A DNA stretch of 45,511 bases. Origin: Gemmatimonadota bacterium. GTDB lineage: Bacteria; Gemmatimonadota; Gemmatimonadetes; Longimicrobiales; Gaopeijiaceae. Made by a program: the position numbers and the translations under genes. Shown piece by piece: positions 20,172-27,849 of the stretch. The stretch is taken from contig JAOUPR010000024.1 of the NCBI GenBank assembly GCA_029879725.1, forward strand, positions 1-45,511, given 5' to 3'. Below the pieces are notes generated by a model, which did no database searches, was not told the origin of the DNA, and worked only from the letters and a program-made list of their open reading frames with translations. Position 1 is the stretch's first letter, and each line of letters begins with the position of its first letter.

Positions 20172-20798
20172 TCAGCGTCCGCCGCGGCGCCCCCGGGCAC
20201 CTCCCCAGAGGGGGAAATTCACCGACAGAGACAACACCTTGGGGCGGAGCACGTCGTCCACGAAGATCCAGCGGATCCCCAACTGCGTTCCGAACGGAAG
20301 CCCGGCGTTGGGAGGCGACCGCACGCCCGCCGTGACTCCGAAGCCGGCCCGGGTCTCCTTGACGCCGGACCCCGGCGTGGCGGTGGCGTCGTAGAGGGTG
20401 TTCCGCAGGGCCAACCCTCCCCCCAGGAAGAGGCCACCCGACCCCCGCCGCGCGGGAGAATACACGAGGTCGACGCTCCCCTGGTACTCCTTCAACCCAT
20501 TGAGGAAGGTGACGTCCCCGCTGGGGACCAGGGCCAGCCACCCGCCCCGGATCACCGGCACCCGGATCTGACCCCCGAGGACCCCGCGCCGGCTGAAGTT
20601 GTCGTACCCGACCATCCCGCCGATCTCGATGGGAGCCCACGAAGGCGCCGCGCTCGGCCTCGGCCTGGGTCGCCGCTGGGCGTCGAGCGGGGCCGCCGCA
20701 GCCATGATGGTGAGGAGGACGGTCAAGCCGAGGGCGAGACGGGACGCAGGGAGGATCGGACGAGGCACGTGGGTCTCCGGAAGACGGGGGATGTCCAT
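20172..20798 (-). CDS. Exported outer-membrane beta-barrel-like protein of unknown function
   Basis: The 208-aa protein has a signal peptide (LALGLTVLLTIMAAAAPLDAQ, about 21-41) followed by a short Arg/Pro-rich linker and alternating polar/hydrophobic strands rich in Gly and aromatic residues. It ends near LSLSVNFPLWG, a typical last beta-strand with a terminal aromatic before a basic tail. This suggests a small outer membrane barrel of about eight strands. Its ATG overlaps the TGA of the upstream Rieske gene by one base (TGATG), so translation is probably coupled. The reading frame continues upstream inside the Rieske gene, but without coding character. No specific family was recognised. Confidence 0.72.
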   Translation of the reverse strand: MDIPRLPETHVPRPILPASRLALGLTVLLTIMAAAAPLDAQRRPRPRPSAAPSWAPIEIGGMVGYDNFSRRGVLGGQIRVPVIRGGWLALVPSGDVTFLNGLKEYQGSVDLVYSPARRGSGGLFLGGGLALRNTLYDATATPGSGVKETRAGFGVTAGVRSPPNAGLPFGTQLGIRWIFVDDVLRPKVLSLSVNFPLWGGARGRRGGR

Positions 20799-21895
20799 CA
20801 CTTGAGGAAACGATCGAGAAGGAGGTGGAAGTGATGAGGCCCGACCTCGCGGCGGGGAGAGAAGCGGCCCCGGTCGTACAACCGGGAGCGCACCCCCTTC
20901 TGCACGGCCTCCACGACCTCCTCGTCTTCCATCTCCACCCGGTGCAGGTCGGCGCCGGCCCCCTGCGAGAGGAGGGAGGCGTCCCGTACGTACGAACGGA
21001 AGCTCACCCGAGTACGGGTCGGGGTGAGGGGGGTCACCACGTTCAGGGAGAGCCCCCACGGGTAGAAGTTCAACATCACGTTGGGGAACAGCCAGTAGTA
21101 CCAGGCCGCCATGCGCGTCTCCTCGTCGGGGTGGCCGGCGGGGAGGTCGAACGCCGGCTCCCCCTCGGCCGCCACACCCATCTGGAGCGTCCCCCACTCC
21201 CACGTCAGCGTGCGGTAGTTCTCGTAGTCCAGCTTTCCGCCGAGGCTGGCGCCATGCACGTACGGGATGTGGAACTCCTCCAGGTAGTTGTCGCAGTACA
21301 GCGCCCAGTTCGCCTCGATGAGGAAGTCCTGGGAGCGGTTCGGGTCGAGGACGAAGCGTTCGGGGCGCATCCAGTCCACACGCTCGCGCACCGGCGCGAT
21401 CCACTCTTCGAAACGGCAGAACGGATCGATGGACGAGAAGAACAGGGGTCCCCACTCGTGAAGCGCGAGGCGGGGGAGATCGTCCTCGGGAGAGGGGAAG
21501 TCGGCAACGCCATCGAACTCGGGCATGGACTTCATGCAACCGTCCAGGCCGAACCGGCGTCCGTGGTACCGGCAACGCAGCGTCTGCGTGTGGCCTTCTC
21601 CCTCCACCACCACGGTGCCGCGGTGCGTACAGACGTTGCTGAGGCAGTGGGCCTGGCCCGCCTCGTCACGGGTCAGAACCACCGGCTCGTCCAGACATCC
21701 CTCCAGCATGATCTGGGGGATCACGTGACCGGACGCCTTGAGGCGCGCCACGTCTCCGACGGGAATCCAACTCCGCGCGAAGATCCGCTCCCGGGCCAGG
21801 GCGTGGATCCCCTCGTCGAAATACACGCGCGAGGGGATGGTGCGGGCGCGGGCGATGTCGGGATCGACGGAGGGATCGTGGTGGGGCGCCTTCAT
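20798..21895 (-). CDS. Aromatic ring-hydroxylating dioxygenase alpha subunit (Rieske non-heme iron oxygenase)
   Basis: The 365-aa protein has a Rieske [2Fe-2S] domain with C89 and H91 in VCTHRG and C108 and H111 in CRYHGRRF, followed by a catalytic SRPBCC domain with the mononuclear iron histidines H209 and H214 in YLEEFHIPYVHG. The third ligand is probably an acidic residue near HRVEMEDEEVVEAV. Such enzymes hydroxylate or demethylate aromatic rings or quaternary amines using electrons from a separate reductase. Neither a reductase nor a beta subunit is adjacent, so it may be a homotrimeric alpha-type enzyme (like the carnitine or glycine-betaine oxygenases) using a shared reductase. The substrate is unknown. 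It overlaps the start of the small barrel gene and is divergent from the DUF4097-like gene by 90 bp. Confidence 0.92.
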   Translation of the reverse strand: MKAPHHDPSVDPDIARARTIPSRVYFDEGIHALARERIFARSWIPVGDVARLKASGHVIPQIMLEGCLDEPVVLTRDEAGQAHCLSNVCTHRGTVVVEGEGHTQTLRCRYHGRRFGLDGCMKSMPEFDGVADFPSPEDDLPRLALHEWGPLFFSSIDPFCRFEEWIAPVRERVDWMRPERFVLDPNRSQDFLIEANWALYCDNYLEEFHIPYVHGASLGGKLDYENYRTLTWEWGTLQMGVAAEGEPAFDLPAGHPDEETRMAAWYYWLFPNVMLNFYPWGLSLNVVTPLTPTRTRVSFRSYVRDASLLSQGAGADLHRVEMEDEEVVEAVQKGVRSRLYDRGRFSPRREVGPHHFHLLLDRFLK

Positions 21896-21985
21896 GATCG
21901 TATTGAAACCTTCCGTGGGGTCGTGTCGTCCAATCCATCAGGAAGCTGACAACCGTGCCCCCCCCAGGGCAAGTGAGGAGGCGAG

Positions 21986-22867
21986 ATGGGTGTATTGAAG
22001 CTGGCGTATCTGTTCGTGGCGTACTCCGCCGTCGGTGCCGGCGGGGAGTTCGTGGTGGATGCACTGACGGGTGGTCACGTCGCGAGCGGGCACGCCATGG
22101 CGGCGTATGAGCCCAGCGCCTTCGACGTGCCCATGCGGCACGTTCCGGGGGGTGCCTGTGACTTCGAGGCGACCCGGGAGGCCGTCGTGGGCGTGTCGGG
22201 TAGCGAGCTCCTCCGGATCGTGGCCGGGTCGGGCGGGCTGGACGTGGAGGGGGTGGAGGGACTCGGAGAGATCCGTGTGGTCGCGCGGGCATGCGCGACG
22301 CGGGAGGCCGATCTGGACCAACTCCAGGTGACGCTGGACTCCGGCTCCGGCGAGGTGCTTCTCTCGGCGCACTACCCCGACGTGGACGGTTGGCGGATCG
22401 GTAGCCGCGTCGCGTCGCTGGACCTGAAGGTGCAGGTGCCGCGCGGCATGGCCATGGACGTGGAGGACTCGTCCGGGTCCATGGAGATCGTGGGCTCCGG
22501 CGCCCTTCGCATCGACGACGGCTCGGGCTCCATCACCGTCCGCGACGCCCTCGGCGACGTGGACATCGACGACGGCTCGGGCAGTGTGGACGTCTTCGGG
22601 GTTCGCGGTGATCTGGTGTTGGAAGACGGCTCCGGCTCCCTGGAGATCCGCGACGTGACCGGCGCCGTGCGCATCGATGACGGATCCGGCGGCGTGGACG
22701 TGAGCGACATCGGAGGCGACCTCACGATCCGGGACGGTTCCGGATCGATCTCCGCCCGTCGCATCGAAGGGAATCTGATCGTGCCCGTCGACGGAAGCGG
22801 CTCGGTCACGTACACCGACGTAGCCGGCGCGGTGGACGTACCTTCGCGCGGCAGGAGAGGGAGATAG
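21986..22867 (+). CDS. DUF4097-like protein with 18-residue DGSGS repeats
   Basis: The 293-aa protein starts at an ATG with GAGGAGG just upstream. It has a weakly hydrophobic N-terminus that may be a signal (about 4-20), a non-repeat region (40-155), then six to seven tandem repeats. The motif DGSGS (or DSSGS) begins at residues 161, 178, 196, 214, 232, 250 and 269, giving an almost exact 18-residue period with the pattern I-x-D-G-S-G-S-hydrophobic-x-hydrophobic. This regular spacing predicts a beta-solenoid of the DUF4097/DUF2807 adhesin-like kind, one turn per repeat with the SGS at a tight corner. Function is unknown; relatives are often near anti-sigma factors or surface proteins. A hairpin terminator follows 30 bp after the stop. 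Confidence 0.82.
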   Translation: MGVLKLAYLFVAYSAVGAGGEFVVDALTGGHVASGHAMAAYEPSAFDVPMRHVPGGACDFEATREAVVGVSGSELLRIVAGSGGLDVEGVEGLGEIRVVARACATREADLDQLQVTLDSGSGEVLLSAHYPDVDGWRIGSRVASLDLKVQVPRGMAMDVEDSSGSMEIVGSGALRIDDGSGSITVRDALGDVDIDDGSGSVDVFGVRGDLVLEDGSGSLEIRDVTGAVRIDDGSGGVDVSDIGGDLTIRDGSGSISARRIEGNLIVPVDGSGSVTYTDVAGAVDVPSRGRRGR

Positions 22868-22896
22868 GGCGAAAACGCCTGAGCCGGATCATGGGA

Positions 22897-22930
22897 AAGC
22901 CCGGGGAGTATTCCTTCCCGGGCTTCTTCG
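22897..22930 (+). terminator. Rho-independent-like terminator after the DUF4097-like gene
   Basis: A perfect 9-bp stem (AAGCCCGGG at 22897-22905 with CCCGGGCTT at 22917-22925) encloses an 11-nt loop and is followed by CTTCGT. The run of U is weak, but the A-rich left edge, the GC core and the position 30 bp after a stop are typical. It overlaps the longest possible start (22891) of the next frame and so argues for a later start there. Confidence 0.6.
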
Positions 22931-22956
22931 TATCTCCAAGACCGGACACGCCGCAC

Positions 22957-23445
22957 GTGTACATCTTCAACGTGACCCTCCACGTTCTGGCCGCCATGAT
23001 CTGGCTGGGCGGAATGTTCTTCTTCGCCCTGGTGGGCGCGCCCACCCTCCGCAGCCTGGAAGACGACGCCCTGCGGGCCCGGCTCTTCCATGACCTGGGA
23101 ACGGCGTTTCGCACCGTGGGGTGGGTCTGTATCGCCGTGCTCCTGGTGACCGGCGTGGGGAATCTCCACTTCCGCGGGATGTGGGGGATGGAGATCTGGT
23201 CGGACTCCCGCTTCTGGGGCTCCCCCATGGGACGGTCGTTCTTCTGGAAGCTCGTCACCGTGGGGGTGATGCTGGCGGTCCAGCTGGTGCACGACTTCAA
23301 CGTCGGGCCCCGGGCCGGGCGGGCGAAGCCCGGAACCCCCGAGGCTTTGCGCCTCCGGAGGGCCGCAGCCTGGATGGGCCGCGTCAACGGCGTGGCGGGC
23401 CTGGTACTCCTCTACTTCGCGGTGCGGCTGGCTCGGGGAGGGTGA
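22957..23445 (+). CDS. CopD-like integral membrane protein
   Basis: The 162-aa protein has four predicted helices (near LHVLAAMIWLGGMFFFALVGAP, GWVCIAVLLVTGVG, KLVTVGVMLAVQLVHDF and NGVAGLVLLYFAVRLA). His residues in the first helix (VTLHVLAAMIWLG) and in LVHDFNVGPRA match the CopD/DUF2269-type family, which includes copper-uptake and cytochrome-like membrane proteins. Function here is not established; no copC or other copper gene is adjacent. The frame is open from an ATG at 22891, but that ATG lies inside a terminator-like hairpin and adds a polar Pro-rich leader, so I chose the GTG at 22957, just before the first helix. Its ribosome binding site is weak, so the ATG start remains possible. 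Confidence 0.78.
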   Translation: MYIFNVTLHVLAAMIWLGGMFFFALVGAPTLRSLEDDALRARLFHDLGTAFRTVGWVCIAVLLVTGVGNLHFRGMWGMEIWSDSRFWGSPMGRSFFWKLVTVGVMLAVQLVHDFNVGPRAGRAKPGTPEALRLRRAAAWMGRVNGVAGLVLLYFAVRLARGG

Positions 23446-23452
23446 ACCCGGC

Positions 23453-23471
23453 GGGTCGGAAGTTCCGACCC
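23453..23471. terminator. Bidirectional hairpin between convergent genes
   Basis: GGGTCGG (23453-23459) pairs with CCGACCC (23465-23471) around an AAGTT loop, with two extra A-T pairs possible. It lies 8 bp after the CopD-like stop and 23 bp after the end of the convergent gene. There is no clear U tract on either side, so termination activity is inferred from position only. Confidence 0.45.
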
Positions 23472-23493
23472 ACCATTCTGGTCCGGCCCTTCC

Positions 23494-24783
23494 CTAGCGC
23501 CGTCTCCCCTTCACGAACACCTGGATCTCGTCGGGTCGCGGGTTGACGTACCGGATCCGGATGCGGCCGTCGTCGGTCTGGTCGACGATTCCGGGAATGG
23601 CGTTCTCCGTCACGTACCATCCGTCGGGGAGGATCACCGTGTTGCGAGGACGCCCGAAGCCGCGGTCCCAGACGAGTTCGTCGCCGGCGAGCACGTAGCG
23701 GCCGGGATCGGTATAGGTTTCCCAGATCCGCAGCCGGGTCGAGTGACCTTCGCGGATCGGATCGAACCAGATCACCACCACCTCCGCGTCGGGGCCACCC
23801 TCCGCACCGAGGTCGATGCCTCGTTCGGCGATGGCGTTCCCCTGGAGTTGCTCGACGGTGAGGCGTGTGCCCGTGTCGAGGTCGTAGGCCTCCGGATCGG
23901 ACGCCGAACTCCCGGATCGCACCACGTTGAGGTACCGATCCATCCCCGGTCTCGACTCGGTGTAGTCGTGGAAGAGCCGGAAGGAGTGGGTCTCGGGCTG
24001 CTGGAGGAAGTACGTGATGTCCCGGTCCTGGAACGCGCGCTCCGGCGCGGTCCAGTTCACCCGGGCGGTCACGGGGACCGTGGCGGCGCCCCGTTCTTCC
24101 GGGAATCCGTCGTGACGCCCAGACGCCGCGGGCCACGAGCCTTCCGGCAGCGGCCGTCCCCGGACCACCAGGGGAACCGCCGCCGGGCCCGGGTTCGAGA
24201 AGCTGACCTTGATCCGGCCGTCGCTCTCCGTGGTCACCTGCACGGGATAGTTGGCTCCCACCAACTCGTACCCCCGCGGAAGCACCACGGAGTTCCGCAG
24301 GATCCCCAGGGAGCGGTCGAACACGATGTCGTCTCCGTCGAGATGGTAGCTGGCGTGATCGACGTAGGTCTTGTCGATGCGGATGCGCCCCTGACCCCCC
24401 TCGGGGACCGGCCGGGGGAGCTTCACCTGGATGTATCTCCCGTCCAACGCGGCCCGGGGGTGTCCGTGGGTCCGTGCGTAGGCTCCGTCCACGAGCTCCC
24501 ACTCCAGCTCCTCTCCCGTATGGAGGGAGGTCACCCGGTGCACGACTTCTTCCGCACCCGTGCGGATGGTGTTGTAGTAGAAGGGCGCACCCGGGGTGGT
24601 CGCCGTCACGTCGTAGAAGATGCGGAAGGCGGCGCTGCCGGGCTCCTGGAGCTCGTAGCGCGTGTAGTCGTCGGCCTGGGTCTGAGGGGAGTTCTGCGCC
24701 CCGGCGGGAGCGGGGGCGGTCACCGCGAGAGTGAGGCCGAGGAGGCCGTGCGCGAATGTGCGGGCGCTCGTGGGACGGGGCAT
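23494..24783 (-). CDS. Secreted protein of unknown function with an internal tandem duplication
   Basis: The 429-aa protein has a signal peptide (hydrophobic stretch about 12-26, cleavage near PAGAQ). I do not recognise the family. It consists of two related halves, about 40-212 and 256-427. Matching segments include LQEPGSAAFRIFYD with LQQPETHSFRLFHD, IRIDKTYVDHASYHLDGDDIVFDR with LRIWETYTDPGRYVLAGDELVWDR, and RNSVVLPRGYEL with RNTVILPDGWYV. Each half is beta-rich and ends with a DGRIxVxxxNPxP segment, so it is probably two beta-sandwich domains. No catalytic motif is evident. The ATG at 24783 gives the signal; the longer upstream frame runs under the CBS gene. It lies about 50 bp downstream of the CBS gene on the same strand and may be cotranscribed. 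Confidence 0.8.
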   Translation of the reverse strand: MPRPTSARTFAHGLLGLTLAVTAPAPAGAQNSPQTQADDYTRYELQEPGSAAFRIFYDVTATTPGAPFYYNTIRTGAEEVVHRVTSLHTGEELEWELVDGAYARTHGHPRAALDGRYIQVKLPRPVPEGGQGRIRIDKTYVDHASYHLDGDDIVFDRSLGILRNSVVLPRGYELVGANYPVQVTTESDGRIKVSFSNPGPAAVPLVVRGRPLPEGSWPAASGRHDGFPEERGAATVPVTARVNWTAPERAFQDRDITYFLQQPETHSFRLFHDYTESRPGMDRYLNVVRSGSSASDPEAYDLDTGTRLTVEQLQGNAIAERGIDLGAEGGPDAEVVVIWFDPIREGHSTRLRIWETYTDPGRYVLAGDELVWDRGFGRPRNTVILPDGWYVTENAIPGIVDQTDDGRIRIRYVNPRPDEIQVFVKGRRR

Positions 24784-24836
24784 GTGTGCTCCTGGGTTAC
24801 CGAGGCTTCGTGCTCGTGGGTGACGGCAGGAGAGTA

Positions 24837-25382
24837 TTACGAAATCCGTCCGTCTGCCACCGCCTTCAGGACGTCGCTGGAGGTCACGATGCCCACCAAC
24901 CTCCCGTCCGCCACCACCACGGCACGGTGGATCCGTCCTCGCGTCAGGAAATCGGCCAGGGCGTCGATGGAGGTGGAGGGGTGCACGGAGAAGGAGACGG
25001 CGGTCATGATCTCCTCCACCGTCACCGAGTCGAACTCGTCTTCCGCGAACTGCTCGAGGAGCGTCTCTCCGGACACGGGGGAGTCTTCCGGAAGGAAGAA
25101 CCCGTACGGATCCGGTCCTTCCTGATCTTCGTCCTCGTCCGGGTCCCGGATGAGGTCGGTGGCGTCCGTGGGGAGGGTGGAGCTGGTCAGTCGCACGTCG
25201 CCGTTGGCGGCCGCGAAGCGCACCACGTCGCTCGCCGAGGCCACGCCCACCAGGCATCCGGCACCATCCACCACGGGGGCGCCGCTGATTTCCTCGTCGG
25301 CCAGGAGCCTCGTGAACTGGCGGACCGTCATCTCGGGTGAGGCCGTCACCACCGCCGTCTGCATGATGTCCTGGACGGTCAT
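24837..25382 (-). CDS. CBS-pair domain protein
   Basis: The 181-aa protein consists of two CBS motifs (about 1-58 and 122-180) with the usual signatures VQDIMQTAVVTASPE, ISGAPVVDGAGCLVGVAS, and VEEIMTAVSFSVHPS, IHRAVVVADGRLVGIVTSSD. CBS pairs bind adenine nucleotides and act as energy or nucleotide sensors. Between them is a 60-residue acidic linker (DPDEDEDQEG) that is unusual for a free-standing CBS protein. It sits immediately downstream of the universal stress protein (35 bp), a pairing common in redox or hypoxia stress regulons, and probably in the same transcript. Confidence 0.9.
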   Translation of the reverse strand: MTVQDIMQTAVVTASPEMTVRQFTRLLADEEISGAPVVDGAGCLVGVASASDVVRFAAANGDVRLTSSTLPTDATDLIRDPDEDEDQEGPDPYGFFLPEDSPVSGETLLEQFAEDEFDSVTVEEIMTAVSFSVHPSTSIDALADFLTRGRIHRAVVVADGRLVGIVTSSDVLKAVADGRIS

Positions 25383-25417
25383 GGTCCCTCCTGTCCTGCG
25401 CCTCCTCTACATCCGCG

Positions 25418-26326
25418 TCAGCTGGGCTCCGGCGGATGGTAGAGGAGGAGAGGGATGTGGCTTCCGCGGAGCACCTTGTCGGCGGTACTCCCCAGGATGG
25501 CCCGGGTGAGGCCTTTGCGCGCGTGGGTGGCCATGGCGATGAGGTCACAGCCGCGGGCTTCGGCCTCGTTCAGGATGCCGTGGCCAGGCTGGGTATCCAC
25601 CAATACCCCGATGTCCACCTGGAGATCTCTCTCCCTGAGCACCGCCGCTCGCTCCTCCAGGTACGATTCCGCGGCGCGCTTCGCGTCCTCCACCAGATCC
25701 ATGTTCATCTGGACGGTATGGGGGAGGTAGGGGCTGGAGATGTCGATGGGGTAGGGGACGATCCGCAGCAGGTGATAGCGGGCTCCGTACAACTCGCCGA
25801 AGTCCACCGCGTGATCGAGCACCGTCTCCGCCAACGCCGACCCGTCGAGGGGTACCAGGATGGAGGAGAACTCGTGGGTGGGCATCTCTTCGATGGCGTC
25901 GTCGGAGACGTCTTCGGGTCGCACCACGAGGATGGGGTGGGAAGTCTGCCGCACGAACGCGTCGGTGACGCTTCCCAACCAGGCGCGGGTGAGTGCGCCT
26001 CTACCGTGGCTGGCCATGACCACCAGATCCGTGTCGTGGTCACGAGCCTCGCTCTCGAGCATCTCCGCGACACGGCCGGAGACGAGTGAGGACGTGACCA
26101 CCACCTCCGTACGGGAGCGACAGCGGCTCGCCGCGTTGGCCAGGTATTGCGCCGACCACTCTTCCGCCGCGGTTTCCCACTCCGCGTAGGCGAAGGAGGG
26201 AATCGGTTCCTGCACGGTGACCAGATGGACCGACGCTCGGGTGTGCTGCGCGATCCCCAGGGCCACGGGGAGGGCCGCCTCGGAGAACCGCGATCCGTCG
26301 AGGGGAACCAGGATCTGCTTGTACAT
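25418..26326 (-). CDS. Tandem universal stress protein (two UspA domains)
   Basis: The 302-aa cytoplasmic protein has two Usp domains (about 1-145 and 155-300). Each begins with the strand ILVPLDGS and ends with a Gly-rich nucleotide loop: MASHGRGALTRAWLGSVTD in the first, MATHARKGLTRAILGSTAD in the second. The G-rich loops suggest ATP binding in both domains, though the second has lost one glycine. Such tandem proteins are induced by starvation and oxygen limitation. The start is ATG 26326 directly before the first strand; an upstream extension in the same frame has no coding character. It ends the leftward group after the HisKA_3 kinase, with a gap of 61 bp to it, and lies upstream of the CBS gene. 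Confidence 0.94.
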   Translation of the reverse strand: MYKQILVPLDGSRFSEAALPVALGIAQHTRASVHLVTVQEPIPSFAYAEWETAAEEWSAQYLANAASRCRSRTEVVVTSSLVSGRVAEMLESEARDHDTDLVVMASHGRGALTRAWLGSVTDAFVRQTSHPILVVRPEDVSDDAIEEMPTHEFSSILVPLDGSALAETVLDHAVDFGELYGARYHLLRIVPYPIDISSPYLPHTVQMNMDLVEDAKRAAESYLEERAAVLRERDLQVDIGVLVDTQPGHGILNEAEARGCDLIAMATHARKGLTRAILGSTADKVLRGSHIPLLLYHPPEPS

Positions 26327-26387
26327 GGGGGCCTCCCGGTCTGACGTCGCGTGTGCGGGCGGAAGATCGTCCCGTCGCGCGGCGTGC

Positions 26388-27635
26388 TCAGCTTGCGCCC
26401 ACCGCCTCCGACCGGAGCGGGGTGGACTTCGCCTGGGTGTCGGTGTGCACCATTCCTTCCACGAGCCGGTCCACCGTGTCCTCCGAGGTGTCGGATCCGA
26501 AGCTCGACGGTGGAGTGTGGTCGGGCTCGAAGGGTACACTCACGTATACCCTCGTACCGAGCCCAGGTCCCGACTCGATGGAAAGCGACCCCTGCACGTA
26601 TCCGGCGCGCTCGTGCATCCCGAAGAGGCCGAGACACTCGGTGGTGTGCGCCAGCGTGTCCGCCAGATCGAACCCCACTCCGTCGTCCACGATCTCCACG
26701 TGCACATGGTCCGGATCGTCGTGTGAGAACGATACGTGGACCGATTCGCCGTCGGAGTGGAGAATGGCGTTGCTCAACGCTTCCTGGACGATCCGGAAGA
26801 GGGCGAGAGACGACTCCCGGGAAAGCTTGTCCGCGGGGAACTCGCCGTCGAACCGGACGGACAACGACCTCCCGTCCACCACCGAGCGCGCGTGGGCTTC
26901 CAGCGCCGCCCGGACTCCGAGCTCGTCCAGCTCCGGGGGCCGGAGCCGCCGTGCCACGCCGCGAATCTCCTCCAGGGCGTTCACCACTTCGGCGCGGATC
27001 ACCTCCATGGCCGAGGTGTTGCCGTTGGCGAGCTGACGCTCGACCATGCGAAGGCGAACGAGCACACCGGCCAGCGTCTGGGCCGTTCCGGCGTACAGTT
27101 CGTGAGCGATGCGTTCCCGCTCCCGCTCTTCACTCTGGAGCACGCGGCGGGCCAGTTCCTGTTGACGAATCCGGTTCTCGGCGACCGTGTCGAGCATCGT
27201 GTTGAAGACCTGGATGAGTTGAGCGAGGGTGGCATCGGAGAACAGAGGGCGCTCGACCCGCGTTTCCACGCTTCCCCTCCCCACCTCCTGCGCGACCGCC
27301 ACCAGCCGATCCAGCGGAGAGAGAGCCACACGCACGAGGAACGCATTCACCAGAAGGCTCGCCAGCACGGTGATCCCCGCAGCCAGCCCGATGGCGGAGT
27401 AGCCCATCGGGGTGGTGGGTCCCGTCTGCACGGACGCGAGGAAGAGCCCGACGGAAAGCGCCACCACCGCCAGCATCGCGTTGGCCAGGGTTACCTTCCA
27501 GAAGATGGGAAGCGCGGAGAGCACACGATGCAGACGGCCCCGCCATCTCTTCGCGGGGCCCGTGGAGCCGGGCGCGGATTCCTCGCCGAGCGACCGGATC
27601 CGTTGTTGTGCGAAGGTGGGGTCTGGTGTAGCCAC
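26388..27635 (-). CDS. Membrane sensor kinase of the HisKA_3 (NarX/DesK) type with Tyr at the phosphoacceptor position
   Basis: The protein of about 415 aa has two membrane helices (about 43-68 and 78-103), HAMP (to about 155), a HisKA_3 dimerisation helix and a HATPase domain. The ATPase is intact: NAILHSD (N box), DDGVGFD and GLFGMHER (glycine boxes). In the HisKA_3 motif, where relatives read RIARELHD, this protein reads RIAHELYA: Tyr 181 replaces the phosphoacceptor His and Ala the following Asp. A His is present three residues earlier (H178). The codon is TAC, one transition from CAC. The GTG start at 27635 is a guess; the frame is open back to 27929, but that would overlap the divergent kinase. 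It probably modulates or pairs with that kinase rather than acting alone. Confidence 0.82.
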   Translation of the reverse strand: MATPDPTFAQQRIRSLGEESAPGSTGPAKRWRGRLHRVLSALPIFWKVTLANAMLAVVALSVGLFLASVQTGPTTPMGYSAIGLAAGITVLASLLVNAFLVRVALSPLDRLVAVAQEVGRGSVETRVERPLFSDATLAQLIQVFNTMLDTVAENRIRQQELARRVLQSEERERERIAHELYAGTAQTLAGVLVRLRMVERQLANGNTSAMEVIRAEVVNALEEIRGVARRLRPPELDELGVRAALEAHARSVVDGRSLSVRFDGEFPADKLSRESSLALFRIVQEALSNAILHSDGESVHVSFSHDDPDHVHVEIVDDGVGFDLADTLAHTTECLGLFGMHERAGYVQGSLSIESGPGLGTRVYVSVPFEPDHTPPSSFGSDTSEDTVDRLVEGMVHTDTQAKSTPLRSEAVGAS

Positions 27636-27849
27636 GGCCTGGCCTGGAGTGTGCGAAACGTGTGGGCGGAGAGCGCGGCCGGAGGCCCAGAATACAATAC
27701 CCCCTCGCGGTGCACGCTCTGTTGCATAAATTCTCGGGTGGCGGGGGCACTGCTGCTGTCGGGGTGTTCGCGTGCAGAATCGTGGGAAATGAGCCGTGGC
27801 CGGTGTGGGGATTTCCCCACCACGCCTTCCAGGAAGGAGCATCGAGGTC

